Assembly (NCBI GenBank): GCA_037178625.1
Contig: CM074134.1
Location: 744,001 to 808,000, forward strand
Reading direction: 5' to 3'
DNA: 64,000 nucleotides
Source: Skeletonema tropicum
Lineage: Eukaryota; Bacillariophyta; Thalassiosirophyceae; Thalassiosirales; Thalassiosiraceae
Each line of letters begins with the position of its first letter. The first letter of the stretch is position 1. Positions 50,955-60,058 of this stretch are shown here, in pieces. The notes beneath the pieces are model-generated. The model worked only from the letters and a program-made list of their open reading frames with translations, ran no database searches and had not been told where the DNA came from. The position numbers and the translations under genes were made by a program.

Positions 50955-53561
50955 TTAGTTTGCACTGATTTGTGAACACACCGTTGCGATTGCTTCTTCG
51001 GAAAAGTCGACTCGGAGACTCATCACCTTTTTAATCTCATCTGCAGTCAAATTTGTGTCATCGCCTCCGTCAACTTTGTAAGCGAACATCAACCAATCTG
51101 ATGGTTTCTCTAGTTGCAAAATGGATACTGCTTGATTGGCTCGATTGAATTGCTTGAGTATTGCGGATGTATTGCATACTTCGTCGGCATCTCCCGATCC
51201 AAGCACTAGGCTGGAAAATGTGTTCTGCAGTAAGCGGACTTGTTTGGAAAGAAGCAGTGCGCCCCAATCATTGAATTCTTTCGGGTTTTCGCTACTGAGG
51301 AGCACGCTCAGAATGATTTCAGACGACTTCAAGCTCATTTCCTCTGCCATTTGTAATACTACTACGCCATCACACTTGTCTCGACCAATCTCCTCAAATA
51401 TCTGACACTGCCGTATTGGGGCGATAATTTCCGCGTCCAGTCTTTCTTCAATCTCCATACTTCGAAAAGAAGAGGCATTCAAATTGTATACTTCGTTTTC
51501 CACAAAGAGTCTCAAATTTTGTAGACATAATTTCCCATCGCAATCAAAAAGATCATCCGCTCCACACAAATCCGATACAAGAGCGCGAACTCTGTGCTTC
51601 AAAAGATTGTGGTATGAACGTGCGTGGGATGCCAGTTCCTCCTTTGCAAATGCAAGCATTGAGGTCTTTTTTGCATCGTTGTTGTCTTGTTCTCCCTCCA
51701 ATTGTTCATCGACTAGGTCGGCGAATAGTTCAGACAATGCTTTGCAAGAGTTTTCTGACGCAACTATGCCATTGAGACAACACATCTCCGCATCAATTCT
51801 CGTTTGTAAGTTGTGTGCTTTACTTCCTCCATCGAGCGTCCCCCAAAGTGCTGATGAAATACCTCCTGACGCCGGGGCACTACTCGTTCCAGTTCGAGCA
51901 TGATCTGTTACTTTACCATAATCATTACCATCGTCAACTGCTTCCAATAATGCGGCAGCGAACGCATTTTCTGGCTTGGATGGCGCTGCTTGTCCTGTGT
52001 TTTGTTGGTTGTCTTGCTCTACTGGAGACTCTCCTGTGCAACCGATCCCTTCTGTCAGAGCTTGATACACACCCTTCACGCTGTCTCCCGACATGCCGCC
52101 ACCTGGTTCAATGCCCCATACTTCTGTTACCCAGTGTCCAACTGAAAACAACGCCCTTTCGCTTCTGGTACCAGCTGCTCGATCAATGGCCCTCACACAC
52201 ACGAAATGAGCGTCCTCGACAATGCTGGGCACCTTCAATGAGGGTCGGCCCAACTCAATTAGTTGCGGCGTTGCAAGTGAGAGAGCTTGGTTGAATTGAA
52301 GCGTTGCAAGTCGAGTCTCCAAGGTAGAATAATGAAGTGATTGTTCAGTGAGTAAATTTTGCAGTTCATTGGCACGGTTTTCTATGCTTAAATCGTCTCT
52401 CAACACCGTCTGCCGAGAAAATGTGGAATATCGTGACAGAACTTGGCACATGAATGCCATTTCCTCTAACGATGATTCTATCGATAGTAGATCCGCTGCC
52501 TCTTGACTGTCATTTTCATTTTGTTCCAATATTGTAATGCCTCGTTGATCTGGTCTAAACCAGGCGCCAACGGTGACTGCTAGTTTCTGTGCTTCATTGT
52601 CGAGTATCTCCATTGCTTCCTCACACATTCGTTGTAGTAGAGAAACGATATCCTCAGCGCCATGTTGAGATGGAATGAGTCCATCTCTCCACGCCGCCAG
52701 TGGTTGAATCAGGGAACTGGCTTCACCCAGCAATACAGTTAGGGTTTGTGCATGTGGCTGTGCCCTGGAAGTAGCGTTTTCGTCTGCTTGTCCATTGCCA
52801 TCATCATTGTTTATATCAATTTCATACTGCCGCCGTCTCCTATCCTCTTCCAAGATATCTGATACAAAACAATTTTGACTCTTTGCCAATTGTCGTAATT
52901 CAACAATTGATGATATGGCAGGTTTCGAACGAGATCGTAAACATCTCCTTTGATACTCTCCGTAGGCCTCTATTATTGAATCAATTGTAATATCTTCTCC
53001 TACGTCATCATGTACATCGCATGTCATCTTCATTGTAGCTTGCAAATGGGCAACTCTCACTGATATCTCTGCCATTCGTGCCATACACGGTTGAACAACT
53101 TTGTTTTCTCCTCCGACAATATCATCAATCGGTCCAGACTCATTTGTGACAGAATCCGCATCTGCTAAGTTCAAAAAGTGCTGTCCTAGAAAGGCAGCCT
53201 TGCCAATAGAGTTGGCTGCCATGAGGAGATAAACATTTTCCTCGTCACTTTTTTGTATACCGTTGCTCTGTTCTAAATTGATCAATCCAGAATCTGCCAG
53301 TTGATTTACCAACACATTTACTGCTGTGTAGCACTCTTCTAGGCAATGTAGAGATTCTTCCGCTATTCCTATGTCGGAGTAGTCTCTACCATCGTTGCTG
53401 AGTGCCGACGATGATCCGTTGTCTCCATCCTCTAACACTTTCACGTAGGGGAGCAAATACCGCCGCGATTCCTCGATGGTTACTTGCAAGCTCTGGATCT
53501 TTTCCATTATGGATTCTACCCCTATTGGGTGACATGGTGAGGGCTCTTGTTGGTGATCCAT
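50955..53561 (-). CDS. COG4-like conserved oligomeric Golgi complex subunit
   Basis: Single exon, 868 aa, largely helical. SLEEMAFMCQVLSRYSTFSR with a following QTVL resembles the central COG4 segment, and KVPSIVEDAHFVCVRAIDRA with TRSERALFSVGHWV resembles its VDDVFFILKKCLRRA segment. The C-terminal third (NEVYNLNASSFRSMEIEERL, RQCQIFEEIGRDK) fits the COG helical-bundle legs. COG4 is part of lobe A of the vesicle tether that retains Golgi enzymes. Low-complexity insertions, such as SSAPASGGISSALWG, lengthen it. Another CATCHR-family tether subunit is the main alternative. Confidence 0.6.
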   Translation of the reverse strand: MDHQQEPSPCHPIGVESIMEKIQSLQVTIEESRRYLLPYVKVLEDGDNGSSSALSNDGRDYSDIGIAEESLHCLEECYTAVNVLVNQLADSGLINLEQSNGIQKSDEENVYLLMAANSIGKAAFLGQHFLNLADADSVTNESGPIDDIVGGENKVVQPCMARMAEISVRVAHLQATMKMTCDVHDDVGEDITIDSIIEAYGEYQRRCLRSRSKPAISSIVELRQLAKSQNCFVSDILEEDRRRRQYEIDINNDDGNGQADENATSRAQPHAQTLTVLLGEASSLIQPLAAWRDGLIPSQHGAEDIVSLLQRMCEEAMEILDNEAQKLAVTVGAWFRPDQRGITILEQNENDSQEAADLLSIESSLEEMAFMCQVLSRYSTFSRQTVLRDDLSIENRANELQNLLTEQSLHYSTLETRLATLQFNQALSLATPQLIELGRPSLKVPSIVEDAHFVCVRAIDRAAGTRSERALFSVGHWVTEVWGIEPGGGMSGDSVKGVYQALTEGIGCTGESPVEQDNQQNTGQAAPSKPENAFAAALLEAVDDGNDYGKVTDHARTGTSSAPASGGISSALWGTLDGGSKAHNLQTRIDAEMCCLNGIVASENSCKALSELFADLVDEQLEGEQDNNDAKKTSMLAFAKEELASHARSYHNLLKHRVRALVSDLCGADDLFDCDGKLCLQNLRLFVENEVYNLNASSFRSMEIEERLDAEIIAPIRQCQIFEEIGRDKCDGVVVLQMAEEMSLKSSEIILSVLLSSENPKEFNDWGALLLSKQVRLLQNTFSSLVLGSGDADEVCNTSAILKQFNRANQAVSILQLEKPSDWLMFAYKVDGGDDTNLTADEIKKVMSLRVDFSEEAIATVCSQISAN

Positions 53562-53983
53562 TTTGCTTGGTCATAAAATCGCTATCGGCTTTGTCGCCAT
53601 GGTGTTGCTGAATAATTTGAATTTGCTCCATCTCTAAAAGATTGAAGATGACCAGATTTTGACCCCAAACCGGGATCTTGTGTCCTATTTTGAGACCCAA
53701 TAATGCCAAATCGATCTGCTCCATATCGCATCGTCCTGTTTTGAGATGAGGTCCAATAATGGCTGAGGACAACAAATATAATCTTACAACATACATCATG
53801 TTGTACCATTTTAGAGAGAAATGAGGAATATATTTTCTAGTAGATGCACGAGAACGCTTGGAACTTCTTAAATTTGATTTGCTAATACATATATTGGGCT
53901 GAAAACTGATCATTCAACTACTTTGAAGAGAGGGAAAAGAATTGAATTGCTTTGTGGTCATACATCACTATATACTATCATGT
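53562..53983. other. Intergenic between COG4-like and NudC genes
   Basis: No gene is convincing. A partial direct repeat (TTTTGAGA...CCAATAATG, about 53690-53705 and 53740-53763) is visible. Confidence 0.35.
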
Positions 53984-55117
53984 CTACTTGCGAATAGTTG
54001 CCTTATCCAGAGTCTCTCCATCAATATATTCCACACCCGACGGCATAGGAGGAATCTTTCCCCCACCACCACCTACTGCACGGTGTGAATCCGAGGAGGA
54101 AGATGACAAACCCAGCCGTTCCTGTCGTTGATCATGAATAATTCGTCGAATTTGTGCCTGTGTCTTGTCATCATATGTGTCAATATGCCGTGATGAATCT
54201 ACCATTGTCGTATCTATCAGAGGATTATCTCCAGAAATCACAATGTCCCACCAAGTCTTTTGTATTTTATCCAATGTCAATTGAAGAGTTGTCATTGATG
54301 ATGATGATGATGATTCGATTGTCCATGTACACTCATCCGGCCTAATTCTAGCAAAGAACATCCCCTCCAATGGAGACAATGCTGCATCATCACCATCTTT
54401 TCTCTTGACGGAAAGAGAATGGGCATCAATTTTGACAGTTAAATCTTTGGCACGTGTCCCATTGGGGATGGGGATGTGAACTGTTACTTCCTCGAGGGTT
54501 TGTGTCCATACGTACCGTGATGTAGATCCACCGTTTCCGATTGGGATTTGTTTTCCGTCGTTGGTGTAGCGAATTGTAGTAGTTTCGTTGTTGTTGCTGG
54601 CGGCTACTACGGCAGGTTTTGTGGACGTTTGTTGTTTGTCTCCTACTGTTCCAGCAGTGTTATCTTTTGCTATTACATCCGCTGTTGCGACAACCTTCTT
54701 TGCTTTGTTAGATTCAGGTTCACTGTCCTTTGCCTTGTTGGCAGGTGAAACTGTTCCCTTCGTCGCTTTGGAGGCACTACTACTAGTAGTAGTTGATGGA
54801 CTCTTGGCTGTTGTTGTTTTTGGTGGTGGTGGTGGTGGCCCAACTCTTCTCAAAGGGAATTGACGAAACGTTGCCAACAAAATTTGCTCAGCCTGACCTT
54901 CTTTAAACCCTACATTTCTACCACCACCGCCGCCTGAACCTCCATCATCTTCTGGAAGGATGCAATAAAAATCAGTACGGCGATGCAAGAAGGAGAAAAA
55001 TGCAGTGAGTAGTTTGGGGAGTGATCCGTTTGCTTGTTGGGCCATTGCAATAAGTGGGCCTTCGAACTTTTGAAGTTCTGCGGGGGTGAGCAGGGGTGCG
55101 ATTGCTGGGCTGCTCAT
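53984..55117 (-). CDS. NudC-family CS-domain co-chaperone
   Basis: Single exon, 377 aa. Residues about 15-60 are the NudC N-terminal domain (LLTAFFSFLHRRTDFYCILP) with GFKEGQAEQILLATFRQF following. A long low-complexity Ala/Thr/Lys linker comes next. The CS domain starts near residue 200: RYVWTQTLEEVTVHIPIPNG, then VKIDAHSLSVKRK, EGMFFARIRPDECTWTIES and LDKIQKTWWDIVISGD. The tail NPLIDTTMVDSSRHIDTYDD and SGVEYIDGETL are NudC hallmarks. NudC proteins work with Hsp90 to stabilise dynein regulators and other clients. It may be closest to NUDCD3. Confidence 0.9.
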   Translation of the reverse strand: MSSPAIAPLLTPAELQKFEGPLIAMAQQANGSLPKLLTAFFSFLHRRTDFYCILPEDDGGSGGGGGRNVGFKEGQAEQILLATFRQFPLRRVGPPPPPPKTTTAKSPSTTTSSSASKATKGTVSPANKAKDSEPESNKAKKVVATADVIAKDNTAGTVGDKQQTSTKPAVVAASNNNETTTIRYTNDGKQIPIGNGGSTSRYVWTQTLEEVTVHIPIPNGTRAKDLTVKIDAHSLSVKRKDGDDAALSPLEGMFFARIRPDECTWTIESSSSSSMTTLQLTLDKIQKTWWDIVISGDNPLIDTTMVDSSRHIDTYDDKTQAQIRRIIHDQRQERLGLSSSSSDSHRAVGGGGGKIPPMPSGVEYIDGETLDKATIRK

Positions 55118-55489
55118 GGTGTCTTTGGTTTTGCAGAGGTATTATGTTGTATGTAGTTGTAGTTGTTCAGCCGATGATGATATATCCGAAGATGTGTTCG
55201 AGTTTCGAGTTGATAATGGAGGAGTGATAGGAGTAATGAAATTCCATCCGAGCGGAGATTTCTTTTTAGGGTTGTTCACATGCCTCTGATACACAAGATG
55301 TGTGCGCTGTGTGCTACATCATGTGCGAGCTTTTCGCCTTTCATTATCACTAAAAAGTCCATTCTGACTATGCCACATTGATAATCTTTCGCAATATCTT
55401 CGACGATATCTGGAAATATCTGGAATAAACTGATGATGACTTAGAACGTTATCAGCTTATGTATTTGTCCAAGAATAAATTATAAACTG
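55118..55489. promoter_or_regulatory. Shared upstream region of NudC and HslV genes
   Basis: About 370 bp between divergent starts. A duplicated word (GATATCTGGAAATATCTGGA, about 55407-55427) is present. No gene is visible. Confidence 0.3.
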
Positions 55490-56293
55490 ATGATGAATTC
55501 ATTACTTAGAAGAGCTCCAGCAGCGGCAGCGCGGCAAGTATTTACCACAGCAGCAGCAGCAGCTCCCAAAGCCATCACCACTTCCAACATCATCACCCAT
55601 CACTATTACCGCTCCTACCACACAACAAAATCAACCTCCTCCCCCGACTGGCACGGAACCACCATCGTATGCGTACGTAAAAATGGACGCGTCTGTATGA
55701 TGGGAGATGGAATGGTCTCCATGGGATCTGTGATTGTCAAACCCAACGCGAAAAAGATTCGTCGGATTTATCCAAAAACTGTCGGTGAGGAGGCGAAGAG
55801 GAGGCAACAACAACAACAACAACTCGCTGATGATGGTGAAAGTAATGACAATGAAAATGAGGGGACCATTGTTGGCTTTGCAGGAACTACAGCCGATGCC
55901 TTCACATTGCTAGAACGACTAGAGGGAAAATTGGATGAATATCCAGGACAATTGGCACGAAGCTGTGTCGAACTAGCCAAGGGATGGAGAACGGACAAAT
56001 ACCTGCGACGGTTGGAGGCATCACTACTCGTGGCGGATAAAAAGGCTTCGTTTGAAATTACGGGGAATGGGGATGTACTTGAAAGTCATGATGGGGTATT
56101 GGGTGTGGGAAGTGGGAGTAACTTTGCCATTGCTGCGGCGAGAGCGCAGATGGACAATCCGGAGTTGTCGGCGGAGGATGTTGCCAAGAAGGCGATGCAG
56201 ATTGCAAGTGAAATGTGTATTTATACCAATGATCAATTTACAATGGAATCACTGGCTATGGTAGAGGAGAAGGAGGAAGATACTGAGGAGTAA
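55490..56293 (+). CDS. hslV: HslV-type threonine protease subunit, mitochondrial
   Basis: Single exon, 267 aa. The first ~50 residues are rich in Ala, Arg, Ser and Thr with few acids ([20 protein letters not shown]), a mitochondrial presequence. The mature chain should start at the Thr of [20 protein letters not shown], the nucleophile of Hsl[54 protein letters not shown] and [18 protein letters not shown] complete the family pattern. A Gln/acidic insertion after [10 protein letters not shown] is encoded by CAA repeats. HslV forms a dodecamer that degrades proteins unfolded by HslU; the partner gene is not in this window. Confidence 0.95.
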   Translation: MMNSLLRRAPAAAARQVFTTAAAAAPKAITTSNIITHHYYRSYHTTKSTSSPDWHGTTIVCVRKNGRVCMMGDGMVSMGSVIVKPNAKKIRRIYPKTVGEEAKRRQQQQQQLADDGESNDNENEGTIVGFAGTTADAFTLLERLEGKLDEYPGQLARSCVELAKGWRTDKYLRRLEASLLVADKKASFEITGNGDVLESHDGVLGVGSGSNFAIAAARAQMDNPELSAEDVAKKAMQIASEMCIYTNDQFTMESLAMVEEKEEDTEE

Positions 56294-56479
56294 TGAGAAG
56301 ATACAGATTGGGACTCGGCTGAACATTTCTTTTAGGTTGTTAGATCTATGAAATGTACGATTGATTACAATCGAATAATTGGTAGTCGAAACGACAACAA
56401 GAGAGATAGAAGAAGAGGCGGAATATGGACAAATGACAATATCTTACACAGACCATTTGATGAGCAAATATTAACAGAA

Positions 56480-57139
56480 TTATTTAGCTCCAAGTGCCGT
56501 ACTAAAATGATTCCAAGTCACTCCCTCTTCTCCCCCAGAAAGCACTTTCATTTCTTTCCCCATGCGATGTCTTGTCAACTTTTCCTTTTCTCCAGCAAGG
56601 ATATCAAACAAGGCCGCAGCAGCACTCTCATCTTCAATATCGGCAGCCGACTTGGCCATGTAAGGTCCACCCAAAGGAGGTGCAAATTCCATGTTGATAA
56701 GTCGTTCCACAAACTGTTCCTTGGTCACCGCCGGTCCCTCTGTAAAGATATCTGTACTCCATTTCGTTGTATGTTCTTTCCCCGATCCGAAGGAACGATG
56801 ATCATAAGTGGGGATCCACTTGGGTCTAGCAGAGGATTGATCGGCCATTCGATACCCGCCTCCGGGCTCCCGGTATTCGCAATCGGAGCATGCCGAGTAA
56901 CAGCACATGCCTGCTGTTGCGTCGAGCATGATGTACTTTTCGGCTAGTCGTCCGAATAGCTTTACAGCTTCTTTTGGGTCGGTTGTTATGGAGGCGACAT
57001 CATTTTCTGTTGTCTCGACAACATCTGCTTGTAGAGATGAGGAAGATCTGTGAGTGCTGGATGTGCAGTGTGCTGGAGCAAATGCCGATGCACTATTGAC
57101 GAGGCATAGCGAGCCGATGACAACTTTGACAATCTTCAT
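56480..57139 (-). CDS. Unknown plastid-targeted protein
   Basis: Single exon, 219 aa. The N-terminus is a signal peptide and NSASAFAPAH, a textbook diatom plastid motif. The mature part has AVKLFGRLAEKYIMLDATAG, a cysteine cluster (MCCYSACSDCEYREPGGGYR) and WIPTYDHRSFGSGKEHTTKW, then EQFVERLINMEFAPPLGGPY. CC-x3-C-x2-C could bind a metal or an iron-sulfur cluster. I recognise no named family. Convergent with HslV. Confidence 0.75.
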   Translation of the reverse strand: MKIVKVVIGSLCLVNSASAFAPAHCTSSTHRSSSSLQADVVETTENDVASITTDPKEAVKLFGRLAEKYIMLDATAGMCCYSACSDCEYREPGGGYRMADQSSARPKWIPTYDHRSFGSGKEHTTKWSTDIFTEGPAVTKEQFVERLINMEFAPPLGGPYMAKSAADIEDESAAAALFDILAGEKEKLTRHRMGKEMKVLSGGEEGVTWNHFSTALGAK

Positions 57140-57466
57140 TGGTTACGGAGTGATTCGTTTGATAGAAGCATTTAGGTTTTGGTAGGAAGTCGGAAGGTTG
57201 TTTTGGTGCTGGTGCGGTGCGGCTGTTCCACTTAAAGCAATACTGAGTCATCGGTGCCTACCGGGAAAGTGGGCGCTATTGGTACTCTTTTGTGGGCGGC
57301 ACCCACGTGTTCCCCACAGCTGTGAATAGTCGGCTCAAAACACCCGTAAATGACGACATTGCGATGAATATGGACAGCTTAATGCCGGATTTTATAGGTG
57401 TTATTGGATGGTGCATTTCTCTTTTCACGTCCACTTGACAAGACTCGACATCAAAAAATTATGAAA
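57140..57466. other. Intergenic between two minus-strand genes
   Basis: About 330 bp. A GGGCGC/GGGCGGC-containing GC-rich patch (57270-57305) stands out from AT-rich surroundings. No gene. Confidence 0.35.
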
Positions 57467-60058
57467 TTACAGTGCAGCTCCAATGTAGTAAACAAACAGT
57501 GAGAGAATCATTGGGTTTAAGAAAAAGAAGATATTGAGATGGCAAGTCGACGAAGAAGGTGGTCCTTCAGCCGGAATGAGAGCTTCAGGTTCAGAACCGT
57601 TCCACTTATTCAAGCTTGGAACGACTTGGCCATGCCATTCACTTTCACCTTCGCATTTGCCACTCACACATGATCCACAGCACTCCGTATCTTCCTCGCA
57701 TTTATGCCCATCGTACGCACACGCCCAAATCATTTCCCGATCAAAGTTACATCCAGTTCCTTTGGCGCAACCGTTTTGGACCTCCAAGGGTGTGCACAGC
57801 CTTCCGCTAGTGACGCTTTTACACCACTCATTTGCTTGCAGAAAGGTTCCTTGCTTACAAGCACCATTAATCTTTGACTGTGCAATCAGTGACGGGTTGT
57901 AGTTGGGGCACTTCCCATAACTAGAACAACTGTCGCAATCACGGCAACAACGTACTTCATGAATTTCATCAATGAGGGCAACATCCCTGTCCCCTTCGGC
58001 ACAGCGCCAGGATCCGTCACCTCTTCCGCAAACGATGGTTTTTGATTCATCTTGGGGCCCAGAGCCAGGGTTGGGGTTCGATGGACCACTTTCATCGTCC
58101 CAAAGCCTGAGAATATCTTGCTTTTGGAGGGGCTTTGACCAAATCATCACATCATCAACCTCGCCTTCAAACGTATTTACGAATCCATTGCTACTATCAA
58201 AATCCTTCCTGTAGCCATAGCCAATATTCAATCTTCCGGCTGTGAAAAAGAAGATGTTTTTGTCACTGCCACGCGTTTGCTTCGTTTCATGAAGTACACC
58301 GTCGATGTATAACTGTACCTGTGAATACTTGCAGCTATTGAAAGGCATAACGACTGCTATGTGATGCCATTGGTCATCAGCTAGAATCTTCTTTTCAGTC
58401 AGCTCAAACTTCGCACCACCTTCAGCGAATTGGAAATGAAGATCACCATTTTGCAACATGACCTGCAAGGTGTCTTTACCAGATGGATTCCATTCACGTC
58501 CAAAATACAATAACGTCATTTTTTTCGAAGCCTCAAATGTCTTCATCCACATTGCAATAGAATGCGCCATACCAGCAGTGTATGGCCCCATACTAAAGAC
58601 GCCAAAACGACTGTTCGGCGCAAACTTGCCAGCATAAGTTCCAGCTTTTCTACCAGGTACCAGTTGAATGTTTGAAACCTGTGCATCATACTGCTCGCCG
58701 AATGAGCCCATATTATGTATGCTTTCAGTACAATTTGTATCACTCAATACTTGGTATTTTGCGACCAAGCTATCTTTATCATCCATTCCATGGATAGGTC
58801 TTGCATCGATTTTGAATATGCTTTCAAAGTCGAAGTGCATCAGAGCAACTTCATCATCTAGTACTTTCAATTCCTCGGATGATGAAATCTGTGGATCACT
58901 AGGATCGGTTTTGTCGATTGTCAAGAGCCCACTTTGGACATAATTGTTGTTGAACTTCTTGTTTGGTCCGACTTCTCTGTACTGCTTGATTTCAATAATA
59001 TTGTCTGTAGTATCCACAGATAGGAAACTGCTCAAACTATTTCCTCGTGATACAATCTGTAGTAAGTTTGACCCTTGTACTTTTGACTTAGACACTGTAA
59101 CAGCGTGAACTTCCCCAGCAAAGTAGACATCTACTTTGTATTTTTCCATGAGTCTCCAAAATATGCTCTCGGTCTGGTCGTCCAAGAATTGCCCACTGCA
59201 CTTGGCTTTGCGAACTGGATGCAAAATAGGAACATGTGCTTCAACAAAAATGTGTTTGATAGAGATGTCCTCTCTCGCAGCTTTCAGTACACTTTCAAAC
59301 CAGGTAGCATGCAGCCCTTCCAATCTACAAGTGATTGCTCCCTCGCCACCATATCCATTCAAACGATCATAATAATTGGATGTACCACCGTTCATAATCT
59401 TGAAAACGTCCACAGAAATGAATAAGGAATTCTTGCGGCGATACGCGAACGAAGTTCCATGGAACCCACTCTCTTCGGGAGGTCGAGAGGAAACACCTGC
59501 CACTCCTTCATTGAACTTGAACAACCCATTCTCATCTTTCATGAAACTATCAATCCAACCTTGACGGTGTGTCGGGATTGTAGCAAGCTTGCTGTTTTGG
59601 CCGCTTACTTTGAATCCCTCGTTACCTCCAATTTCATGGTCACCTATGCAAGGAATATATGTGCTGAAGCCTGCTTCTTGATACACTTCATTTGTCATGT
59701 TGTAACAAGTCATAGCTGCATCATAAACAGCTTCGTTTTCATCTGATATTCCTGTGAGATCCATCAATTTCTCAAATCCTCTCAATGAGCCAAATGACAC
59801 GACATCTCCAGGTGAAACTACAATATCAGTTTCCCCAACATGATTATCTCGAATGTTTTGCAATATTGTTGTCAACGAATTCTTTAGCTGAATGTTTGAG
59901 GGATTCCTTAAAAAATTCGACATAGTATGCATGTCGGCAATGACTAGGAAGGAGAGATCATTCTCACCGCCTGATCCTGTTGCTGTTGATGCTGCCGACG
60001 CCAGCACGCTCAGCAGTACAGTGACAGTGGTAGTTAGTGTTAGTGTTGATGGCCACAT
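57467..60058 (-). CDS. Secreted metallophosphoesterase with LamG-like domain
   Basis: Single exon, 863 aa. A signal peptide (TLTTTVTVLLSVLASAAS) is followed by a calcineurin-like phosphoesterase domain. Metal ligands are visible in FLVIADMHTMS (D-x-H), VVSPGDVVSFG (GD), CIGDHEIGG (GDHE, a variant of GNHE), VEAHVPIL and FAGEVHAV (variant of GHxH). At about residues 470-650 a concanavalin-like LamG domain appears: SIAMWMKTFEASKKMTLLYF, WHHIAVVMPFNS, VQLYIDGVLHETKQ and FEGEVDDVMIWSKPLQKQDI. A Cys-rich tail (CEEDTECCGSCVSGKCEGES) and a final hydrophobic stretch suggest membrane or GPI anchoring. Probably a cell-surface phosphatase; substrate unknown. Confidence 0.85.
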   Translation of the reverse strand: MWPSTLTLTTTVTVLLSVLASAASTATGSGGENDLSFLVIADMHTMSNFLRNPSNIQLKNSLTTILQNIRDNHVGETDIVVSPGDVVSFGSLRGFEKLMDLTGISDENEAVYDAAMTCYNMTNEVYQEAGFSTYIPCIGDHEIGGNEGFKVSGQNSKLATIPTHRQGWIDSFMKDENGLFKFNEGVAGVSSRPPEESGFHGTSFAYRRKNSLFISVDVFKIMNGGTSNYYDRLNGYGGEGAITCRLEGLHATWFESVLKAAREDISIKHIFVEAHVPILHPVRKAKCSGQFLDDQTESIFWRLMEKYKVDVYFAGEVHAVTVSKSKVQGSNLLQIVSRGNSLSSFLSVDTTDNIIEIKQYREVGPNKKFNNNYVQSGLLTIDKTDPSDPQISSSEELKVLDDEVALMHFDFESIFKIDARPIHGMDDKDSLVAKYQVLSDTNCTESIHNMGSFGEQYDAQVSNIQLVPGRKAGTYAGKFAPNSRFGVFSMGPYTAGMAHSIAMWMKTFEASKKMTLLYFGREWNPSGKDTLQVMLQNGDLHFQFAEGGAKFELTEKKILADDQWHHIAVVMPFNSCKYSQVQLYIDGVLHETKQTRGSDKNIFFFTAGRLNIGYGYRKDFDSSNGFVNTFEGEVDDVMIWSKPLQKQDILRLWDDESGPSNPNPGSGPQDESKTIVCGRGDGSWRCAEGDRDVALIDEIHEVRCCRDCDSCSSYGKCPNYNPSLIAQSKINGACKQGTFLQANEWCKSVTSGRLCTPLEVQNGCAKGTGCNFDREMIWACAYDGHKCEEDTECCGSCVSGKCEGESEWHGQVVPSLNKWNGSEPEALIPAEGPPSSSTCHLNIFFFLNPMILSLFVYYIGAAL

